Positions 63,109-64,000 of a DNA stretch of 64,000 bases are shown here, piece by piece. Origin of the DNA: Nocardioides sp. (lineage in GTDB: Bacteria; Actinomycetota; Actinomycetes; Propionibacteriales; Nocardioidaceae); the NCBI GenBank assembly GCA_037045645.1, contig JBAOIH010000001.1:1650001-1714000 (forward strand), read 5' to 3'. Below the pieces are notes generated by a model. It saw only the letters and a program-made list of their open reading frames with translations. It had not been told where the DNA came from and searched no databases. Position 1 is the first letter of the stretch. Every line of letters starts with the position of its first letter. Both the position numbers and the translations under genes were made by a program.

Positions 63109-63629
63109 ATGAACAACGCACGGAACCTAATCGCACTTCGGGTGATGACGCCAGCCGACGTCCTCGAGGTCCTCGCCGTGCAGCAGCCGGGCGCCGCCCT
63201 CGGATTAGCGAAGGTCTTCCCCAGGACGAATTTCCCTTTCCACGAGAGGCCGTGGGACAGAGATGGCTTCAAGAGATCGACTCGCACGACATTGAGTGCC
63301 TCGTGATCGAACAGAGTTCGGCTGTGGTCGGGTTCGCCGCCATACGCGCAGAGGAGTTCATGCACTTCGGCATCGCGCGCGAACTCTGGGGCACGGGAGC
63401 CGCGCAGGCTGCCCATGACGCCATCCTTGACCAGATGCGGGCCAAGCACGTGCGAGGTGCTTGGTTACGAGTCTTCGCCGCGAACGAACGCGGTCGAAGG
63501 TTCTATGAGCGTCTGGGTTGGGCGCCCACTGGCGAGCGAAGCAACAGCACCTTTCCTCCTTACCCAGAGCTCCTGCGCTACGAGATAGACCTCGCGGGTG
63601 GAGAGCGGCCCAATCTAGCGACGCACTGA
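63109..63629 (+). pseudogene. GNAT acetyltransferase, frameshifted
   Basis: The N-terminus (MNNARNLIALRVMTPADVLE) is in one frame and the rest (VGQRWLQEIDSHDIECLVIE, then IARELWGTGAAQAAHDAI and AANERGRRFYERLGW) in another. The shift maps to a run of four C at 63219-63222, where one more C would restore VFPQDEFPFPREAV. The acetyl-CoA loop and FYERLGW motif are kept, so the loss is recent or a sequence error. TAACCT lies 6 nt before the ATG. Confidence 0.75.
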
Positions 63630-63643
63630 TCTACTGCCGGAGG

Positions 63644-63919
63644 TCAGGCGACCTTGTCGCCATACCGCTGGCGAGCGGCTTCGCCGGTGGTTCCTACAAG
63701 CGAGCCGATCGCTGACCAGGGCATGCCGGACTTGCGAGCGGCACGCACGGCGTCGAGCAGGTGGCGCTCTGCCTCGGACCTCTCGGCGACAGCGGCTCGG
63801 AGCAGAGTGACGGCGTTGGCGTCGAGCTCGTCGTCGGGGTTTGGCTCGTAGTCCTCGAAACGCGCCGCGAGCTCATCGGCGTGCTGCAGGATCTCTTCAA
63901 CTGTGCGCGGCATGGTCAT
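63644..63919 (-). CDS. Small helix-turn-helix protein, possible antitoxin
   Basis: A 91-aa protein with an acidic helical N-terminal part and a C-terminal helix-turn-helix-like stretch (GMPWSAIGSLVGTTGEAARQ). Such proteins are common in actinobacteria next to small toxin-like genes. It overlaps the end of the upstream partial gene by 1 bp (TGATG). A GTG one codon earlier is also possible. The antitoxin role is an inference from layout. Confidence 0.65.
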   Translation of the reverse strand: MTMPRTVEEILQHADELAARFEDYEPNPDDELDANAVTLLRAAVAERSEAERHLLDAVRAARKSGMPWSAIGSLVGTTGEAARQRYGDKVA

Positions 63920-64000
63920 CACCTCAGAAACTTCTCGCGGGCCCGCATGGCGTGAACGATGACGTGGGCCTGGTCGCCATCGACGTATCCGACTTCAAGA
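63919..64000 (-). CDS. 3' end of an unknown gene, possible toxin (cut by window edge)
   Basis: Only the last 26 codons are inside the window (ending VIVHAMRAREKFLR). The VIVHAMRAR ending is like that of small toxin-type proteins paired with helix-turn-helix partners, from memory. It is translationally coupled to the gene at 63644. The full gene must be seen before it is named. Confidence 0.5.
   Translation of the reverse strand, partial: LEVGYVDGDQAHVIVHAMRAREKFLR

Overview
The window is high-GC, with dense gene overlaps, many GTG starts, an actinobacterial integration host factor and a degenerate PriA. This points to an actinobacterium. Gene order and repeat style suggest Nocardioidaceae or a relative, but that placement is inference and was not tested by search. 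Most of the window is conserved chromosomal backbone, read mainly from the minus strand, with two accessory patches at about 7.9-13.4 kb and 60.3-64 kb.

Region by region. 1-7.1 kb is one arginine operon, argCJBDFRH, every junction overlapping by 4 bp, with candidate ARG boxes shared with a divergent gene. 7.9-13.4 kb holds two and a half copies of a lipoprotein/secreted-protein pair, each followed by two small hairpins. The third copy is destroyed by an IS3-family element. 13.4-20.6 kb holds an acidic protein, a frameshifted GlgC-like gene, pheST, a zinc alcohol dehydrogenase and a 51-bp repeat array. 20.6-28.1 kb holds a two-component system whose kinase is fused to a large membrane domain, a PAS kinase, an rRNA methylase and infC-rpmI-rplT with a leader hairpin and an apparent ATC start. 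28.1-32.7 kb holds secreted proteins, including an M11-like metallopeptidase, and small metabolic genes. 32.7-38.5 kb holds hisEG and an FMN-riboswitch-controlled riboflavin operon with a PnuX-like transporter. 38.7-51.7 kb runs from rpe and a LigD polymerase domain through rsmB, fmt, def, priA, metK, coaBC, rpoZ and gmk to mihF. 51.8-60.1 kb is a pyrimidine operon, carA-carB-pyrD followed by divergent PyrK-like and PyrDB-like genes and pyrF. 60.3-64 kb is accessory: a secreted protein, a DUF3060 pseudogene, MazEF, a broken acetyltransferase and a second possible toxin-antitoxin pair.

The most notable points are these. The PyrDB-like protein has lost the catalytic cysteine motif while an intact class 2 PyrD sits beside it. 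The duplicated lipoprotein/PKD-like units share almost identical control regions. Three families of short repeats have a period that is a multiple of three or close to it and run into protein ends (CarA, Fmt, PyrD). Many genes have a TANNNT box exactly 6-7 nt before the start codon, which suggests leaderless mRNAs.
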